From NCBI RefSeq assembly GCF_910577135.1, contig NZ_CAJTLL010000001.1, forward strand, positions 62,001 through 126,000: 64,000 nt of DNA, written 5' to 3'. Made by a program: the position numbers and the translations under genes. This document shows positions 25,988 to 35,399 of this stretch, piece after piece; positions within the stretch are counted from its first letter, which is position 1; each line of letters opens with the position of its first letter. Source of the stretch: an uncultured Helicobacter sp. Its GTDB lineage: Bacteria > Campylobacterota > Campylobacteria > Campylobacterales > Helicobacteraceae. Under the pieces are notes generated by a model. That model had not been told where the DNA came from. It did no database searches and saw only the letters and a list, made by a program, of their open reading frames with translations.

Positions 25988-27739
25988 ATGAATTCTACCG
26001 CCCTAGCCTTGAAATACCGCCCTACTTGCTTTAGTGATTTAATAGGGCAAAATGCCATTTCTCAAACGCTCTCCTTAGCATTAGATTCTAAGCATATCTC
26101 TCACGCATATCTTTTTAGTGGGCTTCGCGGAAGTGGCAAGACGAGTTCAGCGAGAATCTTCGCCCGTGCCTTGCAGTGCGAAAGCGGACCTACAAGCACG
26201 CCTTGTGGCACTTGCGCGAGCTGTGTAGCGGCATTGCAAAACAGACATATAGATATTATAGAAATGGACGCAGCAAGTTCGAGGGGGATTGATGATATTA
26301 AGCGTGTAATCGAGCAGACAAAATACAGCCCGAGCTTTGCACGATATAAGATTTTTATCATCGATGAGGTGCATATGCTAAGCAAAGAGGCTTTTAACGC
26401 CTTACTTAAGACACTTGAAGAACCACCAGAATTTGTAAAGTTTATCCTTGCTACTACCGACCCATTGAAGCTTCCAGCAACTATTCTAAGTCGCACACAG
26501 CATTTTAGATTTAAACAAATCCCTCACAGACTTGTCATAGAACATATTAGCAACATTCTTAACAAAGAGGGCGTAAGTTATGAGGCACAAGCCCTTGATA
26601 TTATCGCACGTAGTGGGGCGGGAAGTTTGCGCGATACTCTTACCTTACTAGACCAAGCCATTATATTTTGCAAAAATCACATTGAAGTAGCAGCCATAAG
26701 TGAGATGCTAGGCGTGGTAGATCCGCAGGTATTGGGGGATTACTTCTTAAGTATCGTACATAAAGATGAGGCAAAAACGCATGGCATACTTGAGATGCTC
26801 TTTGAATATGAATGCGAAATGATACTTGATGAGATGATGCTGTTTTTAAAAGATAAATTATTGCAAAAAGATAACGATTTCCCGCCATTGCTCCTTGATA
26901 GATTTGCAAGGATTTTGAGCGAATCTAAAAGCCTCTTAAGCCTTAATACCGATGGTGTGTTCGTGCTGCTTTTATGCACACTCAAAATGCAAGAAGCAAT
27001 GAAAGTAAAAGATATAGAATCTATGATAGAAGAGCTTGAAAATGAGCTTTTTGGACAGCAAGATGCCACTCATATACAAAATAGACAAAACCCCTTAAGT
27101 CCTTCAATCCCGCATACATCTCCTACTAGCCCCACCCCTATGGCAAATACAACCAATACTATAACACCTACTCCCGCTCAAATACCCCCTGCCACAACAG
27201 CCCCACTTAGTGCAAAAATGCGTTTTGATACATTGATTACCAAACTCAAAGACCGCAATGAGCAATTAGGCGTAGCATTTGAGCACAATGTCCGCTTTGT
27301 CGAATTTATAGAATCTAGCCATCTTTTGCGTTGGCAGAGTGTAGCACAAGGTGCAGATAAGGCACTTTTAAAAGAGCATAGCAAAATTGTTTTTTCTCTT
27401 GTTCGGGCTGTTTTTGGTGATGGCACACAAATCGAGCAAGTTACCACACAAGAGCCTCTTTCGCAAGATACCACCCACACCTCCCAATCTCCCACTCCAT
27501 CTTTAGAATCCACTACAAATACTATGAATACAGATATAGCACAGCCTACTTCAATCCCTCACACACAGTCATTAGCAGCACCCACACCAAATATTCCAAA
27601 TGATGCACAATCCACAGAAACACAAAATGTGTCTTCAAGCGATTCTAAACAAGCCTTCTTAAATCAAAATAAAGATTTGATAATGGCTATCAATGAAAGC
27701 GTGGGGATTAAAAAAGTAATCACAAAGGATTTGTTGTGA
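25988..27739 (+). CDS. dnaX: DNA polymerase III subunits gamma/tau
   Basis: The clamp-loader ATPase (583 residues) has the Walker A motif GLRGSGKTS, a zinc cluster (CESGPTSTPCGTCASC), Walker B IIDEVHML, sensor EEPPEFVKFILATT, and a C-terminal part interrupted by Thr/Ser/Pro-rich linkers at about residues 365-405 and 485-560. It is the first of four coupled genes, dnaX-tsaE-lptB-rpoN, and overlaps tsaE by four bases. Confidence 0.95.
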   Translation: MNSTALALKYRPTCFSDLIGQNAISQTLSLALDSKHISHAYLFSGLRGSGKTSSARIFARALQCESGPTSTPCGTCASCVAALQNRHIDIIEMDAASSRGIDDIKRVIEQTKYSPSFARYKIFIIDEVHMLSKEAFNALLKTLEEPPEFVKFILATTDPLKLPATILSRTQHFRFKQIPHRLVIEHISNILNKEGVSYEAQALDIIARSGAGSLRDTLTLLDQAIIFCKNHIEVAAISEMLGVVDPQVLGDYFLSIVHKDEAKTHGILEMLFEYECEMILDEMMLFLKDKLLQKDNDFPPLLLDRFARILSESKSLLSLNTDGVFVLLLCTLKMQEAMKVKDIESMIEELENELFGQQDATHIQNRQNPLSPSIPHTSPTSPTPMANTTNTITPTPAQIPPATTAPLSAKMRFDTLITKLKDRNEQLGVAFEHNVRFVEFIESSHLLRWQSVAQGADKALLKEHSKIVFSLVRAVFGDGTQIEQVTTQEPLSQDTTHTSQSPTPSLESTTNTMNTDIAQPTSIPHTQSLAAPTPNIPNDAQSTETQNVSSSDSKQAFLNQNKDLIMAINESVGIKKVITKDLL

Positions 27740-28164
27740 ATGAGGTTACTTTAGCAGAAGATGAACTCCATATATTGTGCCAAGAATTAAAAAATATATT
27801 ACAAGATAGGTATGTTGTGCTTTTACAAGGTGATATAGGCAGTGGAAAAACTACTCTTGTGCGCCATTTCGTAGAATCTTTTGATACTACTACACGAGTA
27901 AATTCCCCTACCTTTAGCCTCTCTCTTGCTTATGACAATCCGCACTATGGTGTAATTTACCATTATGATATGTATCGCAAATCCCTGCGAGAAATGCTTG
28001 AACTAGGCTTGCTTGATATGCTTATGCAGGAAGGATTACATTTTATCGAATGGGGCGATGAAAACTTAGGGCAAATACTAAAACAAAATGGTTTTCAAGT
28101 AATCTTCATTCACATTACACCCACACCTTCACATCACAGAATCTATGAGGTGAGCCATGAATAA
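27736..28164 (+). CDS. tsaE: tRNA threonylcarbamoyladenosine biosynthesis ATPase TsaE
   Basis: TsaE (YjeE, 142 residues) is the ATPase that recycles the TsaB-TsaD complex in making t6A37 in tRNAs. Walker A is [13 protein letters not shown], followed by VNSPTFSL and YHYDMYR, then FIEWGDEN near the C terminus, all conserved in the family. The start is GTG, overlapping the dnaX stop. The 3' end overlaps lptB by eight bases. Confidence 0.93.
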   Translation: MNEVTLAEDELHILCQELKNILQDRYVVLLQGDIGSGKTTLVRHFVESFDTTTRVNSPTFSLSLAYDNPHYGVIYHYDMYRKSLREMLELGLLDMLMQEGLHFIEWGDENLGQILKQNGFQVIFIHITPTPSHHRIYEVSHE

Positions 28165-28879
28165 ATTATCAGCACAAAATCTAAGCAAACATATTAAAAA
28201 AACTAAAATTGTGCAAGATATTTCTTTGGAAGTTAATAGTGGCGAGGTTGTGGGGCTTTTAGGTCCTAATGGTGCAGGGAAAACAACTACATTTTATATG
28301 ATATGTGGGCTTTTGCACCCAAGTGCGGGTAAAGTTTTGCTTAATCACACAGACATTACCAATCTCCCCTTGCACCAACGCTCTAATCTAGGTATAGGCT
28401 ATCTCCCACAAGAATCAAGTATTTTTAAAGATTTAAGTGTGGAAGAAAACCTTATTTTAGCTGCTGAAATTAGCATTAAAGGTGTGAAAAATAGGCAAAT
28501 AAAAATTGAAAATATGCTCGCAGAATTTAATATCGAGCCTATCCGCGCCAGAAAAGGCATAAGTCTAAGTGGTGGAGAGAGAAGACGTGTAGAAATTGCT
28601 CGTGCTTTAGTCAAAGACCCAAAATTTATTTTGCTTGATGAGCCTTTTGCAGGAGTAGATCCCCGCGCAGTAAGTGATATACAAAATATTATTCTAAAGC
28701 TCACTGAACTTGGCATAGGGGTGCTTATCACCGACCATAATGTGCGTGAAACACTCTCTGTCTGTTCTCGCACTTATGTTATTAAAGGTGGTGCGTTATT
28801 AGCAAGTGGCAATGCAGAGGAAATTTATGCGAATGAATTAGTGAAAAAATATTATCTAGGAGAGCATTTCAAAGTATGA
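28157..28879 (+). CDS. lptB: LPS export ABC transporter ATP-binding protein LptB
   Basis: LptB (240 residues) powers extraction of LPS from the inner membrane through LptFG-LptC. It has Walker [10 protein letters not shown], the Q-loop [10 protein letters not shown], signature [15 protein letters not shown], Walker [14 protein letters not shown] and the H-loop ITDHNV. Short overlaps with tsaE and rpoN show a single transcription unit. The lptB-rpoN pair is common in proteobacteria. Confidence 0.95.
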   Translation: MNKLSAQNLSKHIKKTKIVQDISLEVNSGEVVGLLGPNGAGKTTTFYMICGLLHPSAGKVLLNHTDITNLPLHQRSNLGIGYLPQESSIFKDLSVEENLILAAEISIKGVKNRQIKIENMLAEFNIEPIRARKGISLSGGERRRVEIARALVKDPKFILLDEPFAGVDPRAVSDIQNIILKLTELGIGVLITDHNVRETLSVCSRTYVIKGGALLASGNAEEIYANELVKKYYLGEHFKV

Positions 28880-30183
28880 GTGTAGGTGGTAGGTTAAAAA
28901 ATAAACCCAATGTTAAAACACGGCTTTCTACAACGCTGAAAAGTTGGCTACCTATCTTACAAAGTGGGCTAACAGAACTTGAAGAGACTTTAAACAATGT
29001 AGTGGAAGAAAATCCTTATGCCAATGTGCAAAGCCAAATAACACATAGCTTGCAAGGCAAAAATCGCCGAGTATCTCAAAACCATACGCCTACTTCAAAT
29101 GATAATTTTGAATCTACCCATATTAGTGAAAAAAGCCTTTATGAGGTGCTTGAGGAACAAATTGATTCTGTGCTTTTTCCCACAGAAATTTCACGTAAAA
29201 TTGCCTTTAAAATTCTTGAAAATCTCAATGATGAGGGCTATTTAGACGTAGCTGTGGGTGAGATTGCCATAGATTTGGGCATAGATGAATATGAGGTTGA
29301 GCGCATAAGACAGAGGTTTGCCTATCTAGAACCTTATGGTGTGGGAGCGAAGGATATTATAGAATCCTTTCTCTTTCAACTTGATAACACCGATTTAGAA
29401 GGGGAGAGCTATGAGTTGGCTCGATCTATCATACGTGATTTACACTGCCATAATAAATATAAGAATCACAGCTCCTATAATGAAGTGATGAAAACAATTA
29501 AGACTTTTAAAAATCCCCCTGCTATTGAATTTGGCGCAAGAGAAAGCGAAGTAATACCTGATATTTTCATTTTTGAACGCACCAAAAGTGATAGTCTTAA
29601 AAATACTGCCTATGAGCTTGAAGTTTCCATCAATGACAGCTACTATCCTAAGATTCTTATTGAAGAAAATATTAAAAGCACAAAAGATAAAGCGGGTGCG
29701 GAGTTTTTGAAAACAAAGCTTAAGGAAGCAAAAGATTTAGTCGATGCACTCGATATGCGCAAGGCTACGATTCTTAAAATCGCTATTGCTTTGAGGGAAA
29801 ATCAATATGATTTTTTTATGGGTGGGGAGATTCGCCCTATGAAGCTAAAAGATATAGCCCAAGACTTAGGCTATGCCCCTAGCACGATCTCACGTGCGAT
29901 TGCAAACAAATATCTTGAATGCGATAGGGGGATTTTCCCTATCAAAAGCTTCTTTACTGCAGCTATTGATGGGGATACTTCTAATGCATCTATTAAGGAT
30001 TTCATTTTAAATCTTGTCAAAAATGAAGATAGAAAAAAGCCTTTAAGTGATTTGAAGATTCTTAAAATGGTAGAGGAAAAGTTTGAGCTTAAAATGGTGC
30101 GGCGCACGATTACTAAATACCGCCAGCAGCTTGATATAGCAAGCTCTAATGAACGCAAAAGACTCTATGAAATGAGTGTATAA
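28876..30183 (+). CDS. rpoN: RNA polymerase sigma-54 factor
   Basis: RpoN (435 residues) directs middle flagellar genes in this group. The N terminus keeps region I character ([21 protein letters not shown]), the core-binding region follows, and a helix-turn-helix ([20 protein letters not shown]) precedes the C-terminal RpoN box, here [11 protein letters not shown]. It ends the dnaX operon. The flgG promoter in this window is a predicted target. Confidence 0.95.
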   Translation: MSVGGRLKNKPNVKTRLSTTLKSWLPILQSGLTELEETLNNVVEENPYANVQSQITHSLQGKNRRVSQNHTPTSNDNFESTHISEKSLYEVLEEQIDSVLFPTEISRKIAFKILENLNDEGYLDVAVGEIAIDLGIDEYEVERIRQRFAYLEPYGVGAKDIIESFLFQLDNTDLEGESYELARSIIRDLHCHNKYKNHSSYNEVMKTIKTFKNPPAIEFGARESEVIPDIFIFERTKSDSLKNTAYELEVSINDSYYPKILIEENIKSTKDKAGAEFLKTKLKEAKDLVDALDMRKATILKIAIALRENQYDFFMGGEIRPMKLKDIAQDLGYAPSTISRAIANKYLECDRGIFPIKSFFTAAIDGDTSNASIKDFILNLVKNEDRKKPLSDLKILKMVEEKFELKMVRRTITKYRQQLDIASSNERKRLYEMSV

Positions 30184-30487
30184 TACAGAACGAGCAAGAC
30201 TACACGGTAGCTTTAGCTACAACAGCGCAGCCATAATAGTTAGAAACTAAGCCTTCAAAACAAAACTATACTTTCTTTCTTATTAAGATTAAATAACTCT
30301 GTCCCTGAAACATTTTAGACTATTCTAAATATTTCGCTTTTTTAAGAATACTAAAAGCTGCAAAAATGAGTAAAATTCACAAAAAATAAATTATTTTTTT
30401 ACTTTTTAATATTATTTATGCTTATTTTGATAAAAAATCGATACTATTTCACTACATATTTACAACTTCTTTTCAAAGAGGCAAAGT
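30184..30487. other. Intergenic region with repeat B and AT-rich promoter DNA
   Basis: The first 60 bases carry repeat family B (30189-30235). The rest is very AT-rich, including GATAAAAAATCGATACTATT, and probably holds the promoter of the NDH-2-like gene. No ORF of note. Confidence 0.5.
30189..30235 (+). repeat. Dispersed repeat family B, copy 2
   Basis: AACGAGCAAGA, then GTAGC-TTTA-GCTAC (a perfect 5-bp hairpin), then ACAACAGCGCAG and CATAATAG. The end blocks match copy 1 at 4379; the hairpin block matches copy 3 at 56426. Confidence 0.55.
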
Positions 30488-31693
30488 ATGAAACCCAAAA
30501 TTCTAACTCTTGGTGGGGGATATGGGGGCTTACGCACAGCCATTACGCTACAGCAGAATCTTAAAGATGAGGCAGAGGTTACACTCATTAGTAAACACGA
30601 CTATCACTACCAAACGACACTTTTGCATAAAGTAGCCATTGGCACATTGAGCGCACGTAAAGCGAGAATCTACATTCGCAAGGTGCTCGATTTAGACAAA
30701 GTGCATTTTATAAAAGATAAGATTCTCTCCTTTGAACCAGAAAAAAAGCGTGTTATTGGTAATGGCGGAGCGTATGAATACGATTATTTGGTAATAGGGC
30801 TTGGTTTTAGACCCGATGATTTTGGCATTAAAGGGGTGAAAAAATACGCTCATAAGCTTTCATCTCTCAATGCTGCATTAAAGCTTGATAAACTCATTGA
30901 ATATCGTTTCAAAGAATATTGCCACACAAAGAATGCAAATGATTTAAGTGTGATTGTGTGTGGAACAGGATTCACAGGCATTGAATTTGCCGCAGAGCTT
31001 GCCTCTAGGCTTGATGAGCTATGTTTAATTAGCGGGATTCCACGTGATGTGCCTAAGGTTACCTGTATTGGCAGGAGTGAGCGAATCCTGCCAATGTTTA
31101 GCAAAAAGGCAAGTGCCTTGGCACAAAAGAAGCTTGAAGCCTTTGGTGTGGAGGTAATATGCAATGGAGAAGTACAAGAATGCCTCGAGGATGGCGTGAT
31201 AATCAAACATAATGGAAAAAGCAAACATATTAAGGGCAATACGATTTTATGGAGCGCTGGAGTAAAAGGCAATGATAGCCTTGAGAAATCCTGCTTTGAA
31301 ACCAAAAAGGGACGTATAAAAGTGGATAGCTATCTACGATGTCCACAATATGAAAATATCTATGTGGTGGGGGATTGTGCTTTATTTGCCTCACGTGATG
31401 TAATCCACGCTCCTACTGCACAACTTTCCGCACAAATGGGCGATTATGTCGGCAAAAGTTTATTAAAAATACTCCGCAAGCAAGAACAAAAAAAGACCTT
31501 TCGCTTTAAACATCGTGGCACTGTGTGTTCTATCGGGCATACTGATGGCGTGGGTGTGGTGTATAAAAAGCATATCAACGGTGAACTGGCAGCGTTTTTG
31601 AAAAACTTTATTGAAAATAAATGGCTTTTTAGCATTGGTGGTGCAAAACTTGTCTACAAAAACGGACAATTCCGCTATCGCACGAGTAATTAA
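30488..31693 (+). CDS. Type II NADH dehydrogenase-like FAD oxidoreductase
   Basis: 401 residues with two dinucleotide-binding folds: LGGGYGGLRTA at the N terminus for FAD, and VCGTGFTGIEFAAELA at about 158-172 for NAD(P)H. YDYLVIGLG and the FAD-closing block NIYVVGDCALFA are present. The quinone-site-like APTAQLSAQMGDYVG and a C-terminal amphipathic region fit NDH-2, a non-pumping NADH:menaquinone oxidoreductase on the inner membrane. Related sulfide or ferredoxin oxidoreductases are less likely because the needed cysteine pair is not obvious. AGAGG precedes the start. Confidence 0.8.
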   Translation: MKPKILTLGGGYGGLRTAITLQQNLKDEAEVTLISKHDYHYQTTLLHKVAIGTLSARKARIYIRKVLDLDKVHFIKDKILSFEPEKKRVIGNGGAYEYDYLVIGLGFRPDDFGIKGVKKYAHKLSSLNAALKLDKLIEYRFKEYCHTKNANDLSVIVCGTGFTGIEFAAELASRLDELCLISGIPRDVPKVTCIGRSERILPMFSKKASALAQKKLEAFGVEVICNGEVQECLEDGVIIKHNGKSKHIKGNTILWSAGVKGNDSLEKSCFETKKGRIKVDSYLRCPQYENIYVVGDCALFASRDVIHAPTAQLSAQMGDYVGKSLLKILRKQEQKKTFRFKHRGTVCSIGHTDGVGVVYKKHINGELAAFLKNFIENKWLFSIGGAKLVYKNGQFRYRTSN

Positions 31694-31784
31694 AGCTAAA
31701 ACTATACAACAGAATCTAAATCATTTTTATGGTATATTTACGCATTTTGACTCAAAAATATATGCAGTATTCAAAGGATATTTA

Positions 31785-32792
31785 ATGATAAGCTATAAAG
31801 ATTCTGGTGTGGATATTGATGCAGGAAATGCACTTGTGGAGGGTTTAAAGCCACTTGTGAAATCAACCTTTGATACTAATGTAATCGGCGGGATAGGCTC
31901 TTTTGCCGGGGCATACGCTTTGCCTAGTGGATATAAAAATCCTGTGATTTTGGGTGCGACTGATGGTGTTGGCACAAAGCTTCGCCTTGCTATTGATAGC
32001 CATAGACTTTCTAGCGTTGGCATTGATTTGGTGGCAATGTGCGTAAATGACTTGATTTGCAATTTTGCCACACCAATGTTTTTCTTGGATTATTATGCTA
32101 CGAGTAAATTATGCTCAAAAGATGCGCTTGCAGTTATTAGCGGGATTGTTGAGGGCTGTAAAATAGCCCAATGTGCCCTCATTGGCGGAGAGAGTGCAGA
32201 AATGCCCTGTATGTATGCCAAAGATGATTTTGATTTAGCTGGATTTGCCGTAGGGATTGCAGAAAAAGAAGATGTGCAAACCCAATGTATCAAAGCAGGA
32301 GATGTGCTTATCGCCTTACCAAGTAGTGGACTGCATAGTAATGGCTATTCTTTAGTGAGAAAGGTGCTTTTTGAGAAATTGCAAATGTCTCTTGAGGCAG
32401 ATTTTGAGGGACAGCCTTTACTTGATATATTGCTTACTCCTACACGCATTTATGTGCCGCTTTTTAAGGCAATCTATCAATCTACTTTGCGTCCATATTT
32501 GCACGGATTAGCGCATATCACCGGTGGAGGCATTGTGGAGAATCTACCTCGTATATTGCCTAATGGGCTTGGTGCCAAAATAGATTCAAAAGCGATGAAA
32601 ATCCCATCTATTTTTATGCTTCTTAGCCGATATGTAGAAAAAGATGAAATGTATCGCACTTTCAATATGGGAACTGGTATGATTCTTGCTGTCGATAAGG
32701 CTAAAAGCGATGAAATGCTGCAGTTTGTCCATCCTTTTGATGGGTATATTATTGGCGAAGTGTGTGCGCAAAGCGGTGTGCATTTCATATAA
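31785..32792 (+). CDS. purM: Phosphoribosylformylglycinamidine cyclo-ligase
   Basis: PurM makes aminoimidazole ribonucleotide in purine synthesis. Key blocks are YKDSGVDIDAGNALV, GATDGVGTKLRLA, DLVAMCVNDL, ALIGGESAEMP, GLHSNGYSLVR and HITGGGIVENLPRI. The open frame extends back to 31611, inside the previous gene, but AAAGGA before the ATG at 31785 and the family N terminus fix the start there (335 residues). Confidence 0.95.
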   Translation: MISYKDSGVDIDAGNALVEGLKPLVKSTFDTNVIGGIGSFAGAYALPSGYKNPVILGATDGVGTKLRLAIDSHRLSSVGIDLVAMCVNDLICNFATPMFFLDYYATSKLCSKDALAVISGIVEGCKIAQCALIGGESAEMPCMYAKDDFDLAGFAVGIAEKEDVQTQCIKAGDVLIALPSSGLHSNGYSLVRKVLFEKLQMSLEADFEGQPLLDILLTPTRIYVPLFKAIYQSTLRPYLHGLAHITGGGIVENLPRILPNGLGAKIDSKAMKIPSIFMLLSRYVEKDEMYRTFNMGTGMILAVDKAKSDEMLQFVHPFDGYIIGEVCAQSGVHFI

Positions 32793-32821
32793 ATTATTTA
32801 TAAACTAAAAGAGGCTTTAAT

Positions 32822-33541
32822 TTGAACACACGAACTTTTTTTAAAATCTATTCATTTCCATTCCTTATCGTCCTCATTGGACTTGCTATATATGCTAGTA
32901 TTATTATTTTTATGGATCAAGGAAATCTCATTCTCTCTCGTCCCAACCATTCCCACGAACTCACGACTTTAGAGCATATAGCACATTTAGACAAAAGTGA
33001 TGATAAAAAAAACACAAATCCTAATAATGTATCCTTACCCGCTACAACTATTGACAATAACCATAATACAGAAAATGTAGAGGATAAGAGTATAGCCTCA
33101 CAGCCCACCCCTATCGAGAATCCAATATCCCCACCCAAGCAATCACATCAAGATTCTATCTATTATGCGCAATATCGTATCAATATCCGCAATATGCCCT
33201 CCAGTGAAGGAATGGTTATCTCTCGTGCAAGTGTAGGAGAGGCTTTAGAAGTGCTTGATTGGCAAGAGCAATGGAGCAAAGTAAGAAAACAATCAGGCGT
33301 AGAGGGTTATGTCGCCTCACGTCTTTTAACAAAACAAGAGAATCTTGAGGGAAAAATATATATTGTCTCATCAACAACGCTTAATGTCCGCCTTAAGCCA
33401 GATACGCAAGCAGCTATTATTGGGCGTTTAAATTATCATACACGTATTGCTGTGCTTGAGACACAAGGCGAGTGGGCGAAGATTCAACTCCCTAATAAAC
33501 AATATGGCTATATCTCAACAAACTTTATTGCTAAAGAATAG
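32822..33541 (+). CDS. Membrane-anchored protein with two bacterial SH3 domains
   Basis: 239 residues starting with TTG (AGAGG upstream). One N-terminal transmembrane helix (FLIVLIGLAIYASIIIF), a polar low-complexity linker (about 45-105), then two SH3_3 repeats: YRINIRNMPSSEGMVISRAS with WSKVRKQSGVEGYVASRLL, and TLNVRLKPDTQAAIIGRL with WAKIQLPNKQYGYISTNFI. Such domains bind peptidoglycan peptides. It is probably exported and anchored, facing the periplasm. It is followed six bases later by aroE. Confidence 0.82.
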   Translation: MNTRTFFKIYSFPFLIVLIGLAIYASIIIFMDQGNLILSRPNHSHELTTLEHIAHLDKSDDKKNTNPNNVSLPATTIDNNHNTENVEDKSIASQPTPIENPISPPKQSHQDSIYYAQYRINIRNMPSSEGMVISRASVGEALEVLDWQEQWSKVRKQSGVEGYVASRLLTKQENLEGKIYIVSSTTLNVRLKPDTQAAIIGRLNYHTRIAVLETQGEWAKIQLPNKQYGYISTNFIAKE

Positions 33542-33547
33542 CCCTCA

Positions 33548-34348
33548 ATGCTTGGATTTTTCGCAGTATATGGGAATCCTATCGCACATTCTAAATCCCC
33601 GCTTTTGCATAATTATGCCTTTGCAAAATGTGATATAAATGCCTATTACGGACGTATTTTGCTAGAAAATGGCGAGGAACTTTACAAGAGCTTTGAATCT
33701 CATCATTTAAATGGCGCAAATATCACCATTCCTTTTAAAGAATATGCCTTCAGCTTATGCGATGAGGTGCGTGGCGTGGCTAAGGACATAGGTGCGTGTA
33801 ATACGTGGGTGCACGATAATGGCGCAATCATAGGCTACAACACAGACGCACAGGGTTTTTATGAGTGCATTAAAGACTATAAGATAAAAAATGCCCTTAT
33901 TATCGGTGCGGGTGGATCGGCTAAGGCGGTAGCGATGATTCTAAAGGCATATCAAATCCCCACGACCATCATCAATCGCTCGGATTCTAAACTTACATTT
34001 TTTGCAGATAAAGGCTTTGAATGTAGTGTAAGTAGTGCATTTAAGCCAAATAACACGTATGATTTAATCATCAATACCACGAGTGCGGGGCTAAATGATA
34101 CACATTTGCCTTGTGCTAAATCACAGCTTGAAGCGCTCTTTACCCACGCTTCTTATGCCTTTGATTTGATTTATGGGAAGCAAACGCCTTTTTTACATCT
34201 AGCAAGTGAATTTAAGCTTATTTGCAGTGATGGGAGAGCTATGCTTATCCATCAAGCCGCCCTTGCCTTTGAGCTTTTTAGTGCGAGTATGGGAGTTGAG
34301 TGTGAATCAAATGCCATTGCTACACTAATGGGCGAGGCTTTACCCTAA
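33548..34348 (+). CDS. aroE: Shikimate dehydrogenase
   Basis: AroE (266 residues) reduces 3-dehydroshikimate with NADPH. The substrate-binding FAVYGNPIAHSKSPLLHN and ANITIPFKEYAF (catalytic lysine), the NADP loop IIGAGGSAKAVAMIL and DLIINTTSAGL are all present, as is the C-terminal DGRAMLIHQAALAFELF. Near-contiguity with the SH3 gene suggests cotranscription. Confidence 0.95.
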   Translation: MLGFFAVYGNPIAHSKSPLLHNYAFAKCDINAYYGRILLENGEELYKSFESHHLNGANITIPFKEYAFSLCDEVRGVAKDIGACNTWVHDNGAIIGYNTDAQGFYECIKDYKIKNALIIGAGGSAKAVAMILKAYQIPTTIINRSDSKLTFFADKGFECSVSSAFKPNNTYDLIINTTSAGLNDTHLPCAKSQLEALFTHASYAFDLIYGKQTPFLHLASEFKLICSDGRAMLIHQAALAFELFSASMGVECESNAIATLMGEALP

Positions 34349-34361
34349 GGGCAAGATTCTG

Positions 34362-34370
34362 TGTTATAAT
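34362..34370 (+). promoter_or_regulatory. Extended -10 promoter for gatC-ung
   Basis: TGTTATAAT is a perfect TGn-TATAAT, 28 bases ahead of the gatC ATG, which also has AAAGGAGG. Confidence 0.65.
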
Positions 34371-34397
34371 CTGCATTTATTTATTAAAGGAGGGCAA

Positions 34398-34676
34398 ATG
34401 CATATTGATGAAGCGTTACTATCGCGCTTAGAGCGACTTTCTATGATACATATTAATGAAAATAAGCGTCAAAGTATGCAAACAGAGCTAACAGAGATTC
34501 TAGGATTTGTAGAAAATATCGCAAGTATAGAAGTGCCGCAGGATTGTTTCAAAGAGGATTTAAAAACGCCATTAAGAGAAGATGTCCCACAAGATGCTGC
34601 TATCGCCCAAGATGTGCTTAAAAATGCGCCCTGTGCGGAAGATAACTTTTTCATCGTGCCCAAAATCATTGAATGA
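34398..34676 (+). CDS. gatC: Asp/Glu-tRNA(Asn/Gln) amidotransferase subunit C
   Basis: GatC (92 residues) stabilises the GatAB amidotransferase that converts misacylated Glu-tRNA(Gln) and Asp-tRNA(Asn). LLSRLERLSMIHI, LTEILGFVENI, LREDVP and the terminal FFIVPKIIE are family hallmarks. gatA and gatB are not adjacent. It overlaps ung by four bases. Confidence 0.93.
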   Translation: MHIDEALLSRLERLSMIHINENKRQSMQTELTEILGFVENIASIEVPQDCFKEDLKTPLREDVPQDAAIAQDVLKNAPCAEDNFFIVPKIIE

Positions 34677-35383
34677 GTATCGCACTTGATAGGGTAAAGA
34701 TTCCACCCGATTGGAAATCGCTCCTTAAAGATGAACTATTAAGCCCCTATTTTGCAGATATTAAAGCACATTATATGGCAGCCTTGCAAAAGGGAGAAGT
34801 CATCTATCCCAAGCCTAAAGATATATTTACCGCCTTTGCCCTCACGCCCTTAGATTCACTCAAAGTCATCATACTCGGGCAAGACCCCTATCACGGAAGC
34901 GCGGTAATAAATGGAGAGCTTACACCTCAAGCGATGGGCTTAAGTTTTAGTGTGCCACGTGGTATGAAGATTCCACCATCATTGCAAAATATCTATAAAG
35001 AACTAGAACGGAGTTTGCATATCGCTCCGCCTACACACGGAGATTTAAGCGGTTGGGCAAGACAGGGGGTGCTACTGCTCAATGCGATTTTAAGTGTTCG
35101 TGCCAATGTGGCAGCCTCCCATCAGCATTTTGGTTGGGAGCGATTTAGCGATGGCGTGATTAAGGCGCTTTCCTCACATAAAACACATTTGGTATTTATG
35201 TTATGGGGGAATTATGCGAAGAAAAAGGCGACTCTAATTGATAGCACAAAGCATAAGATTATCACCGCACCGCACCCTAGCCCTTTAGCGCGAGGATTCA
35301 TAGGGAGCAATGTATTTATAGAGGCAAATGCCTATTTGGCACAAAATGGCATAAGTCCCATTGCTTGGGAATCTTTGGGATAG
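34673..35383 (+). CDS. ung: Uracil-DNA glycosylase (family 1)
   Basis: Ung (236 residues) removes uracil from DNA. The water-activating loop ILGQDPYHG, GLSFSVPRGMKIPPSLQNIY, LLLNAILSVR and the leucine loop APHPSPLARGF are present. A small insertion (SAVINGELTPQ) extends the loop after DPYHG compared with the common sequence. The start overlaps gatC. Confidence 0.95.
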   Translation: MSIALDRVKIPPDWKSLLKDELLSPYFADIKAHYMAALQKGEVIYPKPKDIFTAFALTPLDSLKVIILGQDPYHGSAVINGELTPQAMGLSFSVPRGMKIPPSLQNIYKELERSLHIAPPTHGDLSGWARQGVLLLNAILSVRANVAASHQHFGWERFSDGVIKALSSHKTHLVFMLWGNYAKKKATLIDSTKHKIITAPHPSPLARGFIGSNVFIEANAYLAQNGISPIAWESLG

Positions 35384-35399
35384 ATTACAAAATGGAGTG

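Noticed and set aside
26101..27513. Several minus-strand ORFs inside dnaX
   Set aside because: Shadows of the strongly supported dnaX frame.
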